Shown: positions 7,141 to 15,542 of the stretch, piece after piece
Layout of the letters: every line of letters starts with the position of its first letter
Numbering within the stretch: the stretch's first letter is position 1
Source: Catellatospora bangladeshensis
GTDB lineage: Bacteria > Actinomycetota > Actinomycetes > Mycobacteriales > Micromonosporaceae
Reading direction: 5' to 3'
DNA length: 64,000 bases
NCBI RefSeq assembly: GCF_016862575.1
Contig: NZ_BONF01000039.1
Span: 62,001 to 126,000, forward strand
Program-made: the position numbers and the translations under genes
The notes under the pieces: generated by a model
Told to the model about the DNA's origin: nothing
Database searches by the model: none
What the model saw: only the letters and a program-made list of their open reading frames with translations

Positions 7141-9300
7141 ATGGAGACCTCGAAGGAGGAGCGGCTGCAGCTCTCCCTGGACGCGGCCCAGATGGGCACC
7201 TTCGTCTGGTACGTCGACGGCCGCGGGGAGCCCGACCCGCGGATGCGGGAGCTGTTCAACCTTCCGCTGGACCTCGATGTGCCGCTGGCGACGGCGATGG
7301 CCTCCATGATGCACCCGGACGACCGAGGCCGGTACGCGGCCGCAGCCCAAGCCGCTCTCGACCCCGCGGGGACCCGCGAGCTGCGCGAGGACATCCGGGT
7401 CCGGCAGGCCCACGGCGGCTACCACTGGGTCGCGGTCACGGCGCGGGCGACGTTCGTGGGCGATCCGCCGGCCGCGACGCGCCTGGTCGGGGTCGCCGCT
7501 GATGTGACCGACCGGTACACCGCCGAAGCGCGGCGCGCGTTCCTGTTCGACCTCACCGAGGCGCTGCGCTCGCTGTCCGACCCCCTGCAGATCGAGTCCT
7601 ACGCCGCCGAGCGGCTCGGCCGGCACCTGTCGGCCAGCCGGGCCCTGTATCTCGACGTCGTGCACGAGCCCGACAGCGACTACTACGTGGCCAAGAGCGA
7701 CTACCACGATCCCGCGGTGGCCAGCATCGTCGGCCGCTACCGAGCCGACGACTTCGGCGCCACCCTGTTCGAGGAATGGCGCGCCGGGCGCACCATCGCC
7801 GTCACCGACGTGGCAGCCGATCCGCGGCTCAGCGACGCCGAACGGCTCGCCTACCCGGCGACGGACGTGCGGGCGTTCGCCGCGGTGCCGCTGCTGAAGA
7901 ACGGGCTGCACGTGGCGTCGCTGGTGCTGCACCAGAACGTGCCACGCGATTGGGACCCGGCCGAGATCACGCTCATCGAGGAGGTCGCCGAACGCACCTG
8001 GGCCGCGGTCGAGCGGGCCAGGGCCGAGAACGAACTTCGCGACAGCGAGCTGCGGTTTCGCGAAGTGGTGGAGGTGAGCCCGCAACTGGTCTGGGTGGGC
8101 CGGCTCGACGGTTCGGTCGAGTTCGTCAACGACAACTGGATCACCACCACCGGTATCGTGCCGGACGGCAACGACCACCGCTCGATGCTGTTCGCAGCCA
8201 CCCACCTCGACGAGGCCGACCAGCTGCGCGCCGACTGGCACGCGGCCGAGGCCCGCGGCGGCGCATACGAAGGCGAGCTGCGCCTGCGGCAGCGCTCGGG
8301 CGGATACCGCTGGTTCCTGGTCCGTATCGTGCCGCTCTACGACGGGGCCGGATCGGTCATCAAGTGGTTCGGGGTGGCGACCGACATCGACGACCGCCGC
8401 CGAGCCGATGAGGTCCTGCGTGAGCAGGAACGTCTCGGCCGGCGCATCCGGGCCCGCATGGAGCTGCTCACCGACATCATCAGCGACCTCGACAGGGTGG
8501 CCACGGTCGACGACGGACTGCGCTGCCTCGTCGAGCACCTCGCACCGGGGTTCGCCGACCGGGCCGCCGTCGCCGACTCGCCGAACGTGCCGGGCATACC
8601 GATCGCCACCGGCCGGGACACGACGGTCAAGCTGGTCGTGGAGTTCGACGAACCTGCCGCGCGTGAGCACCTGGACGAGGATCTGGCGTTCCTGCGCGAC
8701 CTGGCCGGCCGGGTCGGTGTCGTGCTCACCGGCATCGCGATCCGGCAGGAAGAGCACCGCATCGCGCTGCAGCTGCAGCGCGCTCTGCTGCCGCGCGCCA
8801 TCGTCAACAGCCCGGACGTGGCCATCTGGGCCCAGTACGAAGCAGGCAGCGTCGCCCTGGAGGTCGGCGGCGACTGGTACGACGCCTTCACCCTTCCAGA
8901 CGGCCGCATCGCGATCACCGTGGGAGACGTGGTCGGGCACGGCCTCGACGCGGCGATCGCCATGGGAAGCCTGCGCGTGGGCATGCGTGCACTGGCCCCG
9001 CACTCCACCAGGCCGGGCGCGCTGCTGTCGCAGTTCGACCGCTTCGCCTGCGACGTCGACGGAGCCGACTTCGTCACCGCCTGCTACGCCGTGTACGACC
9101 CGGCCACCCGGCAGCTGCACTACGCCTCCGCCGGGCACCCGCCCATGCTCGTCGTCGACACCGAGGCTCGACGCTCGTGCTCTACTCCGACGGGCTGGTC
9201 GAACGTCGTCGCGAACCCATCACCGTGGGCCTCAGCCGCCTGGAGAACGCGGCCACCGCACTGCCCGGCCTTCCGGTCGAGCAGTTCTGCAGCCGCCTGA
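7141..9300 (+). CDS. PAS/GAF/PAS-SpoIIE phosphatase, N-terminal part of a frame-broken gene
   Basis: From ATG 7141 the protein has a PAS domain (about 5-120), a GAF domain (about 130-295), a second PAS domain (about 305-425) and a PP2C/SpoIIE phosphatase domain from about 540 (LEVGGDWYDAF, TVGDVVGHGLDAA, YASAGHPPMLVVD). SpoIIE phosphatases dephosphorylate STAS anti-anti-sigma factors, and the PAS/GAF modules sense stress signals. After VVDTE (near 9165) the frame turns into non-homologous Ser/Pro-rich sequence until the stop at 9300. The proper continuation (GSTLVLYSDGLVERR) lies in another frame from 9165. The usual 30-odd residues between these two motifs are also missing, so this is an internal deletion plus frame change. 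The truncated phosphatase lacks its last metal-binding strand and the ATPase domain. Confidence 0.75.
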   Translation: METSKEERLQLSLDAAQMGTFVWYVDGRGEPDPRMRELFNLPLDLDVPLATAMASMMHPDDRGRYAAAAQAALDPAGTRELREDIRVRQAHGGYHWVAVTARATFVGDPPAATRLVGVAADVTDRYTAEARRAFLFDLTEALRSLSDPLQIESYAAERLGRHLSASRALYLDVVHEPDSDYYVAKSDYHDPAVASIVGRYRADDFGATLFEEWRAGRTIAVTDVAADPRLSDAERLAYPATDVRAFAAVPLLKNGLHVASLVLHQNVPRDWDPAEITLIEEVAERTWAAVERARAENELRDSELRFREVVEVSPQLVWVGRLDGSVEFVNDNWITTTGIVPDGNDHRSMLFAATHLDEADQLRADWHAAEARGGAYEGELRLRQRSGGYRWFLVRIVPLYDGAGSVIKWFGVATDIDDRRRADEVLREQERLGRRIRARMELLTDIISDLDRVATVDDGLRCLVEHLAPGFADRAAVADSPNVPGIPIATGRDTTVKLVVEFDEPAAREHLDEDLAFLRDLAGRVGVVLTGIAIRQEEHRIALQLQRALLPRAIVNSPDVAIWAQYEAGSVALEVGGDWYDAFTLPDGRIAITVGDVVGHGLDAAIAMGSLRVGMRALAPHSTRPGALLSQFDRFACDVDGADFVTACYAVYDPATRQLHYASAGHPPMLVVDTEARRSCSTPTGWSNVVANPSPWASAAWRTRPPHCPAFRSSSSAAA

Positions 9301-9761
9301 TCGACACGCTCGGAACCGACGAGCAGCGCACCGACGACGCGGTGGCCCTGTGCCTGCGACCCGAATCGCCTGACTTCCACCACCGGATGGAGCCCGACGC
9401 CCAGCAACTGCGCCACTTGCGCCGCCTGCTGGCCGACTGGGGCACCCGCCGGCACATCGCCGCCGCCACGATGACCCGCCTGCAGCTGGCCGTCAGCGAA
9501 GCGACGTCCAACGCCATCGAGCACGCCTACCACGACCAGGCCCCGGCCACGATCACCATCGTGGGACAGCACGAACCCGGCGGTGACCTCGTGGTCACCG
9601 TGACCGACACGGGCACCTGGCGCACACCGTCGGCCGAGCCCGGCAACCGCGGCCGCGGCACCGGCATCATGCGTAAGGTGAGCGACGCCTTCGAACTCGA
9701 CACCACACATGCCGGCACGACAGTGAAACTCCGCTTCTCACCGAATGGAACCGCGCCATGA
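9177..9761 (+). CDS. C-terminal part of the broken phosphatase: SpoIIE end plus HATPase anti-sigma domain
   Basis: This frame carries the missing end of the upstream phosphatase: LYSDGLVERR (PP2C motif with metal-binding Asp), TDDAVALCL, and then from about residue 65 a GHKL/HATPase_c_2 domain with AVSEATSNAIEHAY (N-box), VTDTGTW and GRGTGIMRKVSD (G-boxes). Intact homologues are one polypeptide with sensor, phosphatase and kinase domains. Possible reinitiation at GTG 9177 could still give a free anti-sigma-type ATPase, which would be functional on its own; nothing like a ribosome-binding site supports this. The stop overlaps the start of the next STAS gene (ATGA at 9758), so the two were translationally coupled. 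Confidence 0.7.
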   Translation: MLYSDGLVERRREPITVGLSRLENAATALPGLPVEQFCSRLIDTLGTDEQRTDDAVALCLRPESPDFHHRMEPDAQQLRHLRRLLADWGTRRHIAAATMTRLQLAVSEATSNAIEHAYHDQAPATITIVGQHEPGGDLVVTVTDTGTWRTPSAEPGNRGRGTGIMRKVSDAFELDTTHAGTTVKLRFSPNGTAP

Positions 9762-10090
9762 GCGACTCCCTAGCCCAGGTCATCGTCGCTGAAGACCGCG
9801 GCCGGCCGGTCCTGCGCATCAACGGCGAGGTGGACATGTCCAACGTCGACGAGGTGGACGAGCAGCTGCGCAGTGCCGCCGCAGACACACCCAGCGTCCT
9901 GCTCGACCTCACCGAGCTCGGGTTCCTCGACAGCCAAGGGCTTCGCATGATCCAACGGCTCGCCGACGACAACCGGGAGAAAGGCAAGGCGATGGTCGTC
10001 ATCGCCCCGGAGTCCAGTGTCGTCGGCAGCCTTCTAGCACTCACCGGCATGGACAAGACCGTCGACGTCCGCCAGGCGCTGCCAGACTGA
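9758..10090 (+). CDS. STAS-domain anti-anti-sigma factor
   Basis: A 110-aa single STAS domain (RINGEVDMSNVDEVDEQL, then LDLTELGFLDSQGLRMI). The serine in LDSQG occupies the position phosphorylated by the cognate anti-sigma kinase and dephosphorylated by SpoIIE-type phosphatases. It overlaps the stop codon of the HATPase part upstream by 4 nt, so kinase/phosphatase and antagonist are co-produced. In its dephosphorylated form it should bind the anti-sigma ATPase and free an alternative sigma factor. The sigma factor itself is not in this window. Confidence 0.9.
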   Translation: MSDSLAQVIVAEDRGRPVLRINGEVDMSNVDEVDEQLRSAAADTPSVLLDLTELGFLDSQGLRMIQRLADDNREKGKAMVVIAPESSVVGSLLALTGMDKTVDVRQALPD

Positions 10091-10239
10091 CAGGGGACAG
10101 CCACGACCGGACGCAACAACGGCGGCTCACGCCGGTGGCCGGCGGGGACCCGCTGCGTGGACCGGCCATCGCCGGTGCGGGTAGAACCGGCATAGATCGA
10201 CGCCGTCGTGGCCCGAACGGACGTGCTACAACTTGGCGC

Positions 10240-10564
10240 GTGACTTCGCAGCTGAGCCACCAGGTCGAGTACGACCAGAATGTGGCGCGCGTACACCTGA
10301 CCGGCGAGATCGATCTCGCCGTCGCCGACCAGCTGTACGAGCTGCTGGTGTCGGCGGCCGGCCAGCGGCCCGGCTTGGCGCTGCAAGTCGACATGAAAGC
10401 GGTCACCTTCACCGACTCCTCCGGCGTACACGCCCTCGTACGCTCGCGCGCGCATCCTGGCCGGCGGCGGGGAACTACGGCTGATCAACGTCAGTGGGAT
10501 GACCGCTCGGGTGCTGCACATCACGGGTGTGTACAGCTACCTGTGCGACGACCAGCAGACGTGA
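10240..10564 (+). pseudogene. Second STAS anti-anti-sigma gene with a 2-bp frameshift in a CG run
   Basis: Reading from GTG 10240, the product begins VTSQLSHQVEYDQNVARVHL and continues as a STAS domain (LTGEIDLAVADQLYELL, AVTFTDSSGVHALVRSRA). At the run CGCGCGCGC (10445-10453) the frame leaves the family: the natural end RILAGGGELRLINVSGM...CDDQQT lies one frame away and stops at 10564. Adding one CG dinucleotide would give a continuous 108-aa STAS protein. The unshifted frame runs on to 10599 as unrelated sequence. The cause could be replication slippage, a sequencing error, or reversible phase variation. It belongs to the same sigma-switching cluster as its neighbours. Confidence 0.75.
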
Positions 10565-10738
10565 CACCGTTTGCGCCTGGCCGCCCGTGCCGGGTGTGAT
10601 CCGGCATCCGGCGGGTACTGCGGTAGCGAAGGCTGAACGCCGCACCGGCCGCCACGCCTGGGCGGCGGCCGCCTCACAGTTGACGCCGACAGCGGCGCAC
10701 GGAGGGACAGCAGGGCGGCCACCACGGCCGGAGGAGCC

Positions 10739-11140
10739 ATGCAACAGGTAACAGAGCCATTCGACCCGCCCCCGGCGCATACGGCGGTCATCCTGTTCGA
10801 TAGCGCGGGTGACCTGGCGAACGTGCGCCGCATCGCCGGGCGGACCGCTGCCGAGCATGGTCTGCCGGCACACCGGGTAGCGGCCTTGGAGGTGGCCGTC
10901 AGCGAGATCGCCACGAACACGCTGCGGCACACGCGCAGTGGCGGGCAGCTTCGGGTCTGGGCCGGCGGCGGTTTGGTGACCTGCGAGATCACCGACGGGG
11001 GCACCTATCCGCCGCGCCAGCCCGCAGCCCGGCCCTCGGCCGGGGGCTGGGGTCTTGACATCGCCGCCGAGGTGTCCGACGGCCTCCACCTGTACAGCCG
11101 ACCGGGATGCTCCATCTGGCGGCTGTCGTTCCTGCTCTGA
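10739..11140 (+). CDS. Anti-sigma regulatory ATPase (HATPase_c_2, RsbW-like)
   Basis: A 133-aa GHKL-type ATPase with the N-box EVAVSEIATNTLRHT, the CEITDGGTY region and the G-box GGWGLDIAAEVSDG. Such proteins bind a sigma factor or phosphorylate a STAS partner. GGAGGAGCC sits directly before ATG 10739, one of the strongest ribosome-binding sites in this region. It lies downstream of the two STAS genes on the same strand, completing a partner-switching set. A role in antagonising a SigF/SigB-like sigma is inferred from family and context. Confidence 0.87.
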   Translation: MQQVTEPFDPPPAHTAVILFDSAGDLANVRRIAGRTAAEHGLPAHRVAALEVAVSEIATNTLRHTRSGGQLRVWAGGGLVTCEITDGGTYPPRQPAARPSAGGWGLDIAAEVSDGLHLYSRPGCSIWRLSFLL

Positions 11141-11383
11141 TACCTCAACCGGCTCACACTTCGCCCACCCTGGGCGCACACGGCATGATCTTTTCGCCGT
11201 GATGTACCCCCCCAGACCCACATCGTGCGTCCGTGAGTCTGGCGGTAGCGCTCTCCCACGGCGCCATGTGCGTGCCCGTCGGCGACCGCGACTCCACACG
11301 CCGTCAGCAGACTCGGTCCGCAACAGGGGAGTGGCGTTTTGCGACAGATGTATCTCGTGATCGGCCGGTTCGTTGATCACGAT

Positions 11384-11764
11384 ATGAAGCCACGCGCCGT
11401 TCTCGGGGCCATTGCCGTCTCGGCCATGCCCCTGTTCCTGGCGACTCCCGCCCAAGCCGCTGATCCGGGGCCCCGCGAGGAGATCGGAGGTCTGAACATC
11501 ATCAGCGATCTGCTCAAGCCCGGCAGCGACGATGACATCAAAATCGCCAACGGGGGGCCGGTAGGCCCAGGACTCAGCGAGCTCGTCGCGATCGCGGAAG
11601 GCATCTTGAGGAAGTACGGCATCACCAAGTCGTTCGCGGACATCCAAGACCTCGACGCGGGGATCCTCGCGATCGCTTCAGGCATCCTCAACATCAACGG
11701 CCAGGACGGCATCATCGCAGCCCCCGGGAAACTGCTCGGCAGTTCTCTGCCGAAGACGCGGTGA
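11384..11764 (+). CDS. Small secreted protein of unknown function
   Basis: From ATG 11384 the product is 126 aa, with a signal peptide MKPRAVLGAIAVSAMPLFLA ending at PAQA, then a short mature domain (GGLNIISDLL, GPGLSELVAIAEGIL, GILNINGQDGI). An upstream TTG at 11339 in the same frame is 7 nt after AGGGGAG and would add 15 residues; the signal peptide favours the ATG but the RBS favours TTG. The mature part has no cysteines and no motif I recognise. It may be an extracellular or envelope protein. The gene stands alone between the sigma-switching cluster and the GH43 operon. Confidence 0.6.
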   Translation: MKPRAVLGAIAVSAMPLFLATPAQAADPGPREEIGGLNIISDLLKPGSDDDIKIANGGPVGPGLSELVAIAEGILRKYGITKSFADIQDLDAGILAIASGILNINGQDGIIAAPGKLLGSSLPKTR

Positions 11765-12175
11765 CCACAACAGAAGCGGCGACGGTCCTCAACTTTCCGT
11801 GATGCCAAGATGCGGGTCCGGCTGGCGTGCCGACGTGGCCGCTGAGCAGGGCGGCGTTTGTTCGGGGCAGCCGGACGCCGCTCGGCAGACCTTGACAGTC
11901 AACGATGTGACCGCTAACAATCTCCTTGGCTGAAACACTTTCGAAACGTGCCGGCGAGAGGGCATCAACCGGCACCACCGGGCTTCGAACGTGCTGTCCC
12001 GCGTCGCTGCACCGACGCGGTCGACGACCCACGACGGGTGCACACCCCGTGCGCCACCGCCGTTCGTCACCAGGCCCGGTCGACCACGACCTGCTGAGAC
12101 GGGCGGGCCGTGCACCGTCGTCTTCTCCCATCACCTCGGCGGCTGCGCCGCCGGCAAGCAGAGGACGGTACCCCC
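11765..12175. other. Non-coding region upstream of the GH43 operon
   Basis: These 411 bp hold no gene that I can support; the open frames on both strands lack homologous-looking sequence. The left part is AT-richer than its surroundings. The promoter and operator-like words for the downstream operon lie at 11892-11950, leaving a 5' leader of roughly 250 nt before ATG 12176. Confidence 0.5.
11892..11950 (+). promoter_or_regulatory. Promoter and operator-like motifs of the GH43/beta-helix operon
   Basis: TTGACA (11892-11897) is followed after 17 bp by TAACAA (11915-11920), a good sigma-70-type promoter. The -10 is covered by GTGACCGCTAAC (11907-11918), an imperfect inverted repeat of LacI-operator type that recurs as GTTACCGCTAAC at 62500 before another carbohydrate-active enzyme. 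Just downstream, ACACTTTCGAAA (from 11935) contains the palindrome TTTCGAAA, similar to words found upstream of xylan/arabinan genes in actinomycetes. Control by a sugar-responsive repressor is an inference. Confidence 0.5.
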
Positions 12176-13687
12176 ATGCCCGATGCACTCCCCTCTGGCA
12201 CGCCACCGAGACGGCGTGCCCGCATCGCCATGACCGTCGCCGCCGTGCTCGCCCTCGGCGGCGGGGGAGCGGTCGCGGTGATGACCACCGCCGACGCGGC
12301 GACGATCGACACGTCGGCGTACTACCAGCTGGTCAACAGACACAGCGGCAAGGCCCTGGAGATCGCCGGCTCGTCCACCGCCGACGGGGCCGCGCTCGTG
12401 CAGCGCACCCCGAACGCCACCGCGGCCAGCCAGCAGTTCCAGTTCGTCGACGCGGGCGGCGGGTTCTACCGGCTGCGCGCCCGGCACAGCGGCAAGGTCC
12501 TCGACGTGTACGAGCGCTCGACCGCCAACGGCGCCGACATCGTGCAGTGGACCGACCTGAACGGCACCAACCAGCAGTTCTCGGTCCAGGACATCGACGC
12601 CACCCACCTCCAGCTGATCAACCGCAACAGCGGCAAGGCCCTTGACCTGTGGGGCTGGTCGACGGCCGACGGCGCCCGGTACTCCCAGTACGACGACACC
12701 AACGCTGCCAACCAGCAGTTCCGGCTGGTCCGCGTCGGCGGCGCGACCACCCCGAGCGCGTCGCCGACGAGCACGCCCGGCACACCCCCGGCGCAATACC
12801 CGCTGCCCGGCCTGGTGACCGGGGACGTCGGCACCCACGACCCGACGGTCGTGAAGAAGCCCGACGGGACGTACCTGCTGGCCGCGACCGGGATCAACCT
12901 GTCGCTGAAGACGTCCGCCGACCGCGTCGCGTGGCGCAACGCCGGAGCGGTGTGGCCCAACGGGGCGTCGTGGACGACGCCGTACACCAACGGCGACCGC
13001 AACCTGTGGGCCCCGGACATCTCCTACCGCAACGGCCAGTACTGGCTGTACTACTCGGCCTCCTCGTTCGGGTCGCAGCGCTCGGCGATCTTCCTGGCCA
13101 CCTCGCCCACCGGCGCCGCCGGATCCTGGACCCACCGCGGCCTGGTGATCGAGTCGTCGACGTCGGTCAACTACAACGCCATCGACCCGAACCTGATCCT
13201 CGACGACTCCGGGAACTGGTGGCTGTCGTTCGGCTCGTTCTGGTCCGGGCTCAAGCTCATCCGCCTCGATAACGCCACCGGCCTGCGCTCAGCCGCCGAC
13301 ACCCAGGTCCGCAGCCTGGCGTCACGCCCGAACGCCGGCGGTGCCGTCGAAGCCCCCTACATCGTCAAACACGGCGGCTACTACTACCTGTGGATGTCGT
13401 TCGACCTGTGCTGCAAGGGCGCGTCCAGCACCTACCGGATCACGGTCGGCCGGTCGGCCGACGTCACCGGCCCGTACGTCGACCGCAACGGCACCGCGCT
13501 GACCAGCGGCGGCGGCACCCAGGTCCTGGCCGGGCACGGCTCCATCCACGGCCCCGGACACCAGGCGGTCCTGCCGGACACCGACGGCGAACAGCTCGTC
13601 TACCACTACTACGCGGACAACGGCGCCTCGCTGCTCGGCATCAACCGCATCGGCTACGACGCGGCCGGCTGGCCCTACGTCTACTGA
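12176..13687 (+). CDS. Secreted GH43 arabinanase-type hydrolase with N-terminal ricin-type lectin
   Basis: The 503-aa protein has a signal peptide (to about residue 42, ending TADAA), a ricin-like beta-trefoil made of three repeats with QQF endings (about 45-187), a Ser/Thr/Pro linker, and a GH43 five-bladed propeller (about 212-503). Catalytic candidates are Asp in GTHDPTVV (base), Asp in YNAIDPNLI (pKa modulator) and Glu in GGAVEAPYIV (acid); the SIHGPGH motif fits the arabinan endo-1,5-alpha-L-arabinosidase subgroup. It should act outside the cell on arabinan side chains of plant cell wall. GAGGAC precedes ATG 12176 at a slightly long distance. The next gene, 58 bp downstream, has a near-copy of the same lectin module. 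Confidence 0.88.
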   Translation: MPDALPSGTPPRRRARIAMTVAAVLALGGGGAVAVMTTADAATIDTSAYYQLVNRHSGKALEIAGSSTADGAALVQRTPNATAASQQFQFVDAGGGFYRLRARHSGKVLDVYERSTANGADIVQWTDLNGTNQQFSVQDIDATHLQLINRNSGKALDLWGWSTADGARYSQYDDTNAANQQFRLVRVGGATTPSASPTSTPGTPPAQYPLPGLVTGDVGTHDPTVVKKPDGTYLLAATGINLSLKTSADRVAWRNAGAVWPNGASWTTPYTNGDRNLWAPDISYRNGQYWLYYSASSFGSQRSAIFLATSPTGAAGSWTHRGLVIESSTSVNYNAIDPNLILDDSGNWWLSFGSFWSGLKLIRLDNATGLRSAADTQVRSLASRPNAGGAVEAPYIVKHGGYYYLWMSFDLCCKGASSTYRITVGRSADVTGPYVDRNGTALTSGGGTQVLAGHGSIHGPGHQAVLPDTDGEQLVYHYYADNGASLLGINRIGYDAAGWPYVY

Positions 13688-14305
13688 TCCACCCAGAACA
13701 ACCATCCGCAGACCTGAGCCCATCGCCCCCATCGAAGGAACAACGATGTCAACCAACCCGGCAAAGAACTCCCGTCCTCCGCACACACCCTGGCGCACCG
13801 GACTCGTGCTCGCCACCGCCTTCATCCTCGCGGCCCTCGGAGCAGTGGCCTGGATGCAGCCCGCGCAGGCCGCGACCGTGAACACCTCGGCCTGGTACGT
13901 GCTCGTCAACCGGCACAGCGGCAAAGCCCTCGACCTGTACAACCTCGACACCGCCGACGGCGCCCCGATCGTCCAGTGGGCCCGCAACGACGGCAGCCAG
14001 CAGCAGTGGCAGTTCGTCGACTCCGGTGGCGGCTACTACCGGCTCAAGTCCCGGCACAGCGGCAAGGTCCTCGACGTCTACGAACGGTCGACCGCGGGCG
14101 GGGCGAACATCGTCCAGTGGCCCGACACCAACGGCACCAACCAGCAGTTCCGCCTCGCCGACTCCGACAGCGGCCACGTCCGGCTGATCAACCGCAACAG
14201 CAACAAGGCGCTCGAGGTCTTCGAATGGTCGACCGCCGACGGCGCCCGGATCTCCCAGTGGGACGACCTCAACGGCGCCAACCAGCAGTGGCAGCTGGTC
14301 CAGGT
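12313..14305 (+). repeat. Duplicated lectin-module DNA (about 12313-12735 and 13883-14305)
   Basis: The segments encoding the ricin-type modules of the two adjacent genes are homologous at DNA level over about 420 bp in direct orientation. They share runs such as the 20-mer GGCACAGCGGCAAGGTCCTC in both. The coordinates span both copies and the unrelated DNA between them. The pattern suggests tandem duplication or module shuffling, and gives a substrate for recombination that would fuse or delete genes. Confidence 0.7.
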
Positions 14306-15395
14306 CGGCACCGGCGGCACCACCTCGCCGCCCCCGACGTCCGGCTGCGGCAGCGGCACCTTCCACGGCGAGGTCACCCTGTCCGGCAGCACCTGGACCG
14401 CCCGCAACGGCGGCACCACCCGCTACACCGGCGGCGACATGCTCGCCGCGATGCAGGCCGCCGTCAACGGCCTGACCGCCGGGCGCACCAGCAAGCAGCG
14501 CGTGGTCGTACGCGGCTCGGGCAACGTGCCCGCCAGCGCCCGCCTGTCGCTGCCCAGCTACACCGTCCTGGACGTGTGCGGCACGATCAACGTGACCGGC
14601 GCCGGGTCCGGTGACATGGCACCGGTCTACTCCCGCGGCACCACCGACATCGAGGTGCAGAACCTCAAGCTCACCGGCACCCCCGTGTACGGCATCTTCA
14701 CCCGCAACGTCAACAACCTCACCCTCGGCCAGATCGACATGCGGCTGTCCAGCGGCCTCGGCGTGCGCATCGACAACCGCGGCGACACCACCCAGTGGAG
14801 CCGCAACGTCCGCATCGACAACGTCTACGTGTCCGGCGCCAGCTCGCACGCCGTGGAGACCTACGGCGTCGACGGGATCACCATCGGCACCGTGACCGCC
14901 CGCAACGTGGGCGAGTCCGGCCTGCTGCTCAACCAGACCATCAACGCCACCATCGGCACCGTCGACGCGGACAACGCCGGGGCGGGCACCGGATACGCGG
15001 CGTTCCGGATGGCCAACCGCAACGGCCGCATCGGCAGCGCCTACAACACCAACATCCGCGTCGGCACGGTCAAGGCCCGCGGCGGCGGCCGTGGCATCTT
15101 CTGCGTCTCCGAAAGCGGCGGCGCGGTCATCGACCGCATCGACATCGCCAACACCGGCAACAACTCGATCCTGATCGAGAACTGCTACAACGTCACCATC
15201 GCCGCCGTGTCCGGCACCGTCAACGGCGGTGGGGAGGTCCGCATCTCCGCACGGACCGAGTTCCCGCTGTCGTCCGGGATCGCCCTGCGCAACCTCACGG
15301 TGTCCAACACCAACATCCGGCAGAGCCCGTGCGGCGGGGCCAACAACACCATCACCAACGTGACCCGGGTCAACTCGACCCTCACCTGGTGCTGA
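13746..15395 (+). CDS. Secreted right-handed beta-helix protein with ricin-type lectin (pectinase-like)
   Basis: The 549-aa product has a signal peptide (to about residue 41, ending PAQAA), a three-repeat ricin-type module (about 44-192) almost matching that of the upstream GH43 enzyme, and a C-terminal parallel beta-helix (about 200-549) with many strand/turn repeats such as NNLTLGQIDM, DGITIGTVTA and NATIGTVDA. Beta-helix folds of this kind are typical of pectate lyases and polygalacturonase-like hydrolases, but I see no family-defining catalytic motif, so the activity is open. GAAGGAACAACG precedes ATG 13746. Operon position after an arabinanase suggests action on arabinan-decorated pectin (inference). 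Two cysteines near the end (QSPCGG, LTWC) may form a disulphide. Confidence 0.82.
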   Translation: MSTNPAKNSRPPHTPWRTGLVLATAFILAALGAVAWMQPAQAATVNTSAWYVLVNRHSGKALDLYNLDTADGAPIVQWARNDGSQQQWQFVDSGGGYYRLKSRHSGKVLDVYERSTAGGANIVQWPDTNGTNQQFRLADSDSGHVRLINRNSNKALEVFEWSTADGARISQWDDLNGANQQWQLVQVGTGGTTSPPPTSGCGSGTFHGEVTLSGSTWTARNGGTTRYTGGDMLAAMQAAVNGLTAGRTSKQRVVVRGSGNVPASARLSLPSYTVLDVCGTINVTGAGSGDMAPVYSRGTTDIEVQNLKLTGTPVYGIFTRNVNNLTLGQIDMRLSSGLGVRIDNRGDTTQWSRNVRIDNVYVSGASSHAVETYGVDGITIGTVTARNVGESGLLLNQTINATIGTVDADNAGAGTGYAAFRMANRNGRIGSAYNTNIRVGTVKARGGGRGIFCVSESGGAVIDRIDIANTGNNSILIENCYNVTIAAVSGTVNGGGEVRISARTEFPLSSGIALRNLTVSNTNIRQSPCGGANNTITNVTRVNSTLTWC

Positions 15396-15419
15396 CCACG
15401 CCCACTGCCTGAACCGGGC

Positions 15420-15450
15420 GGCGGCTGCGGCGCCGGGAGCCGCAGCCGCC
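15420..15450 (+). terminator. Intrinsic-type hairpin after the GH43/beta-helix operon
   Basis: GGCGGCTGCGGC (15420-15431) and GCCGCAGCCGCC (15439-15450) form a perfect 12-bp stem with a 7-nt loop, 25 bp after the stop at 15395. There is no U-tract, which is common for actinomycete terminators. It could also stop transcripts coming from the minus-strand gene's direction. Confidence 0.75.
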
Positions 15451-15542
15451 CTACCCGGCACGACACCCCCGGGCAGCCCTCGGCATCCGATCAGCAGACG
15501 CCGACCGCCACGACGCGGCGGGGGTTAGAACGTCACGCTGGA

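Noticed and set aside
7111-9138. 675-codon open frame on the minus strand opposite the SpoIIE gene
   Set aside because: Shadow frame: composition dominated by Val, Gly, Arg and His; the plus strand has clear PAS, GAF and PP2C motifs.
13749-15461. 570-codon minus-strand open frame opposite the second lectin gene
   Set aside because: Antisense shadow with Val/Asp/Gly repeats; the plus strand shows signal peptide, lectin repeats and beta-helix.
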